From NCBI GenBank assembly GCA_947477885.1, contig CANJUD010000010.1, positions 1 through 64,000 on the forward strand: a stretch of 64,000 nucleotides of DNA. The letters are read 5' to 3'. The DNA is from Bacteroidota bacterium. Its GTDB lineage: Bacteria > Bacteroidota > Bacteroidia > UKL13-3. Both the position numbers and the translations under genes were made by a program. The notes below the pieces were generated by a model. It had not been told where the DNA came from and did no database searches. It saw only the letters and a list, made by a program, of their open reading frames with translations. Shown piece by piece: positions 60,948 to 64,000 of the stretch (within the stretch, counting starts at the first letter, position 1; each line of letters opens with the position of its first letter).

Positions 60948-62411
60948 ATGTCTAAGCTCAAATCTGTTATACAACAACTGCAAGAATCTGAATGCCAAGA
61001 GATTCAAGACAGGTTCAAACAAACTGGTGCCTGGAAGTATATGACCCTGTTTAATATGCTGCGTGAAGGCGTATTGAACGATGAAAAAATGCGTGAGGAA
61101 TTGGAGATGAACAACAGTGCATTCTATACTATCAAATCACGGCTGTTGGACAAAATTCAGGAGTATCTTTCAGCACAATTTATCAATCCATCAATAGATT
61201 CTTCTAGCAAAATTGAGGACATCCCTGAGTTATTATATAATACCCAACGCAACAAAGCTGTTGCCATTCTTAGTCAGCTAGAAGTAGATATGCAACAGCA
61301 GGACAATCCTTACAAATTGGCCAGCATATACAATGCTCTGAAGAAATTACATATCAATTCGCCCAAGTTTTACCATTATGCCCAAATGTATAACAGGCAT
61401 CTGGCCTATACTATTGCTTTGGATAAAGCCGAAGATTTATTAATTGACTTTTTTCGCAAGTTAGCCGATTATGAATTGTCCAAAACAAATATAAATCTGC
61501 AATTGCTTTCTCTTATTAAACAAGAATTGCATAATGTAGCCAAACTTTATGAATCGCATCACTTAACTATTTATAAAAATATTGTAGACATCTGTTCGGC
61601 TATATACTTGCCACAAGATGGTGATCATAAAGCACAGCAGCCCATTGAGTTGATGTTGAACCAAATGGAACAAATATTCAATCAAAACCGTAACGATAAA
61701 GATTATATGTACCTCAAGCTAGTACATCGTTATTTGGCTTTTGAGTATTATCACATTATTGGTTTACACAACAGGGAGGAAGAGTATTATAACCCTATCA
61801 ACGAAAATTTATCTTCATTTCTTAACTATAATCATTGCTGTTTCCCTTCTAAATTTTTGATTTCTAAAGCAGAGCGTATGATGCGAATCAATAAGGAGGA
61901 TACCATGTTGGACGAAATGAACGAGCTGCTCTCAGAATACGTTCCCGATATACAGGATGTGCCCAATTATATGTTGTATTGCTTGTATAAGTCTATTTGT
62001 AATTTCAATTTAGGTAAATACACTGAGGCTGCAGGGGTATTGGTAAGGATGAGCAACGAGGTGAGTTTTAAGAATTATTACTATGCTGAGATTGAGATTC
62101 GTTTGTTCCAAGCCTTGTGTTATTTGTTAGCAAGCGAAAAGGAATTGGTAATGACACATTTGCGTGGAGTATCCCGTAAGCTTAAAGAATTGGAAGAAGA
62201 TATTGGTTATGATAATGCCCGTGCTTTTTATCGATTGCTATATATGGTTGCAAATCCAACATCAAAAAATATGGCTGAAAAAATAAAGCAACATGCGGAT
62301 AGGTTTAAGTTCTTAAACCATGGAGAAAAGAAGATGCTTACCTATTTGAAGTTGGATGATAAATTGATAAACAAACTCAGTGAATTAGAGTTTGAAGAGG
62401 ATAAAATATAA
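60948..62411 (+). CDS. Conserved-looking helical protein of unknown function
   Basis: A 487-residue soluble protein without signal or membrane segments. It is almost wholly helical and rich in L, Y, E and K, with TPR-like stretches (YMLYCLYKSICNFNLGKYTEAAGVL, each helix partly conserved in spacing). The N-terminal part (KLKSVIQQLQESECQEIQ ... FYTIKSRLLDKIQEYL) resembles a DNA- or protein-binding helical bundle. I do not recognise the family. A single-domain response regulator gene converges on it with 5 bp between stops. Confidence 0.65.
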   Translation: MSKLKSVIQQLQESECQEIQDRFKQTGAWKYMTLFNMLREGVLNDEKMREELEMNNSAFYTIKSRLLDKIQEYLSAQFINPSIDSSSKIEDIPELLYNTQRNKAVAILSQLEVDMQQQDNPYKLASIYNALKKLHINSPKFYHYAQMYNRHLAYTIALDKAEDLLIDFFRKLADYELSKTNINLQLLSLIKQELHNVAKLYESHHLTIYKNIVDICSAIYLPQDGDHKAQQPIELMLNQMEQIFNQNRNDKDYMYLKLVHRYLAFEYYHIIGLHNREEEYYNPINENLSSFLNYNHCCFPSKFLISKAERMMRINKEDTMLDEMNELLSEYVPDIQDVPNYMLYCLYKSICNFNLGKYTEAAGVLVRMSNEVSFKNYYYAEIEIRLFQALCYLLASEKELVMTHLRGVSRKLKELEEDIGYDNARAFYRLLYMVANPTSKNMAEKIKQHADRFKFLNHGEKKMLTYLKLDDKLINKLSELEFEEDKI

Positions 62412-62416
62412 CTCGA

Positions 62417-62842
62417 TTATTTCTTCTTAGGATCCAAAGAAGTCAAATATTCTCTGGTTAAAGGTTTATTTACAAACGATACCCAATCGCCAAATGAGAG
62501 TGCACGTTCCTGATCCATTGGATTGATTGAGCTGGTGAGCAAATGAATGGTAACGCCTTGTCTAAATTGTACGCCTAGTTTTAAGAATTCTTCTATAAAC
62601 TGAAACCCATCCATAATGGGCATATTGATATCCAGAAATATTAATTGTGGTTTTATATCGGCAGGTAAGTCTTTGTTTCGTTGAATGTTTAGCAAAAATT
62701 CGAGGGCACTTTTGCTTGATGTGTGAACATATATTTTATTGGAGAGGTTGCATCCCTCTATCATTTTTTGATTGATGAAATTATCAATTTCGTTATCATC
62801 TATAAGCATTACCGAAGTGAATGCTGTCTCATTTTTCTTCAT
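62417..62842 (-). CDS. Single-domain response regulator (CheY-like)
   Basis: A 141-residue receiver domain without an output domain. D15-D16 form the acidic pair (MLIDDNE), D71 is the phosphorylation site (LIFLDINMPIMDG), and T/S and K follow in HLLTSS and FVNKPL. It would be phosphorylated by a histidine kinase not present in the window and act by binding a partner protein. It shares direction with the proline dehydrogenase gene upstream (63 bp gap). Confidence 0.92.
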   Translation of the reverse strand: MKKNETAFTSVMLIDDNEIDNFINQKMIEGCNLSNKIYVHTSSKSALEFLLNIQRNKDLPADIKPQLIFLDINMPIMDGFQFIEEFLKLGVQFRQGVTIHLLTSSINPMDQERALSFGDWVSFVNKPLTREYLTSLDPKKK

Positions 62843-62905
62843 ATTGATTTTCTTTAGGTTGGGTTACAGGGCAAATATTGGTACATTAATCTGTAAAAAC
62901 AAATT

Positions 62906-64000
62906 TTATTTAGCAATTTTCCTACGTTTCAATTCTTTTTCTATCAATTGTAATTCTCGCCCTGCCTGCCCCTTTGCTGAAGTATTCTCTTGTGCCCGCC
63001 TTATTAAGTAAGGTATCACTGACTTTACTGGGCCATATGGAACATATTTAGCCACTCTATAACCTGCAGCTGCCAGATTGAAACTGATATGATCACTCAT
63101 GCCTAGCAATTGCGAAAAGTATACACGTTCATCGTTCGCAGCAATATTATTTGCAGTCATCAAGTCTACTAACAGCATGGAACTTTGCTCGTTATGCGTG
63201 CCGGCACATATAAAAGTATTGGAGATGTGGTTTACACAGAATTTCAGAGATTCGTCATAATCTCTGTCGCTGCTTTCTTTATCGGGTTGAATAGGAGAGG
63301 GGTAGTTGTTTTGTTGGGCTCTTAATCGTTCTTTCTCCATGTAGGCACCACGAACTAATTTCACACCCATGTATATATTATATTCCACACTCATGGCGTG
63401 GAGTTTACCTAGATAATCAAGCCTGTCATGGCGGTATAGCTGTAAAGTGTTATATACTATTGCCGTGTCTTTATTATAGCGTTGCATCATGGTTTCAGCC
63501 AAGTGGTCAATGGCATTTTGAATCCAGCTCTCTTCTGCATCTATAAAAATTCTTACATGGTTATCATGGGCAGTTTTACAAATCAGGTCTACGCGGGCAG
63601 CGGCTTTTTCAAATTCTTGTGGGTTATAAGGTTTATTTTCGGTGTAGGCTTGGAGCAAATCGTGGGGGAATACACCTGTTACTTTAAATACGCTGAAAGG
63701 TATGGCCGCATTACCTTTGGCCCTAATTATTGTGGCAATAGTTTCGTTGGTGGTGTGCTCATACGATTCGTCATTACCTTCACCCTCAACTGAATAATCT
63801 AATATAGTACCTATATGGTATTTGTTGAGCACCTCGATAGCCTTTCCACATTCATTAATATTTTCGCCACCGCAGAACTGGGCAAATATGGTTTTTTTGA
63901 TAATGCCAGTAACAGGAATTCGCAAGGTAAAAGCAATTTTTAATAAGCTGGGGCCCATGTTCACAAGCCAATTGAGACCCATGGCACGAAATAATAGGTG
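62906..64000 (-). CDS. Proline dehydrogenase, N-terminus cut by window edge
   Basis: The visible 364 codons encode a monofunctional, FAD-dependent proline dehydrogenase. The TIM-barrel motifs include YSVEGEGND, FSVFKVTG, IFIDAEESW, YNTLQLYRHDRLD, GVKLVRGAYMEKER, AGTHNEQSS and FSQLLGMSDHISFNLA. The last of these and YLIRRAQENTS form the substrate and FAD pocket. It oxidises proline to pyrroline-5-carboxylate at the membrane. The frame is open up to base 64000 (HLLFRAM precedes the first internal Met), so the true start lies outside the window by a few tens of residues. Confidence 0.93.
   Translation of the reverse strand, partial: HLLFRAMGLNWLVNMGPSLLKIAFTLRIPVTGIIKKTIFAQFCGGENINECGKAIEVLNKYHIGTILDYSVEGEGNDESYEHTTNETIATIIRAKGNAAIPFSVFKVTGVFPHDLLQAYTENKPYNPQEFEKAAARVDLICKTAHDNHVRIFIDAEESWIQNAIDHLAETMMQRYNKDTAIVYNTLQLYRHDRLDYLGKLHAMSVEYNIYMGVKLVRGAYMEKERLRAQQNNYPSPIQPDKESSDRDYDESLKFCVNHISNTFICAGTHNEQSSMLLVDLMTANNIAANDERVYFSQLLGMSDHISFNLAAAGYRVAKYVPYGPVKSVIPYLIRRAQENTSAKGQAGRELQLIEKELKRRKIAK

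Overview
The window reads as a chromosomal piece of an AT-rich, apparently gliding Bacteroidota bacterium (Chitinophagales/Sphingobacteriales-like; my inference, probably an uncultivated lineage). Support: type IX secretion system (T9SS) parts (GldB, SprE/PorW, the DUF5103 plug-like protein), at least five T9SS-sorted cargo proteins with C-terminal sorting domains, the rpmB-rpmG-DUF4295-ftsY block, SRP RNA and tRNA promoters of the Bacteroidota type (TTTG ... TAnnTTTG), and near absence of strong Shine-Dalgarno sites.

Layout. 1-764: 3' end of a 23S rRNA gene, 5S rRNA and a strong terminator. 0.98-1.58 kb: decayed copy of a surface-fibre gene whose intact relative is at 18.3-20.9 kb. 1.58-3.34 kb: two tandem T9SS cargo genes of the choice-of-anchor V (Reeler-like) family; a third relative is at 57.4-60.1 kb. 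3.5-9.5 kb: miaE, an ArsC/Spx-like gene, tRNA-Leu, tRNA-Gly, nadE, a beta-barrel gene, gldB. 9.7-18.1 kb: dxr, rseP, a cystathionine beta-synthase-type gene with an ECF sigma/putative anti-sigma pair, recG. 18.3-26.9 kb: giant repeat fibre gene, rpsA, an EamA permease, a YigZ-family gene, a secreted zinc metalloprotease. 27.0-30.7 kb: polysaccharide assembly genes (aminotransferase, initiating sugar transferase, CapD-like dehydratase). 30.7-40.7 kb: dapF, S8 protease, tRNA-Cys, MBL hydrolase, tRNA-His, sprE, M23 peptidase, DnaJ-like protein, SRP RNA, queE. 40.7-45.5 kb: second glycosyltransferase/epimerase group. 45.5-51.8 kb: ftsY, ribosomal protein genes, T9SS plug-like protein, ABC-F protein, MFS transporter. 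52.3-64 kb: dnaA, DPP-IV-like peptidase, radC, PKD/T9SS protein, unknown genes, a response regulator and a proline dehydrogenase cut by the window edge.

The genes are mostly housekeeping plus cell-surface functions. The surface theme is coherent: T9SS machinery parts are scattered singly, several proteins carry its sorting tail, and two glycan clusters may supply surface polysaccharide or the glycan to which T9SS cargo is attached (inference).

The most unusual signal is not a gene. Many intergenic spacers are built from DNA with a strict 7-base period (for example 9503-9747, 23383-23669, 39697-39892, 56538-56670). They run from one gene's stop to the next gene's start, sometimes through the last codons, and often contain a GGCTGACGCC-type core, in two clear cases between inverted heptamer arms. 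They resemble in form the heptanucleotide STRRs known in filamentous cyanobacteria; I do not know of a described Bacteroidota equivalent.
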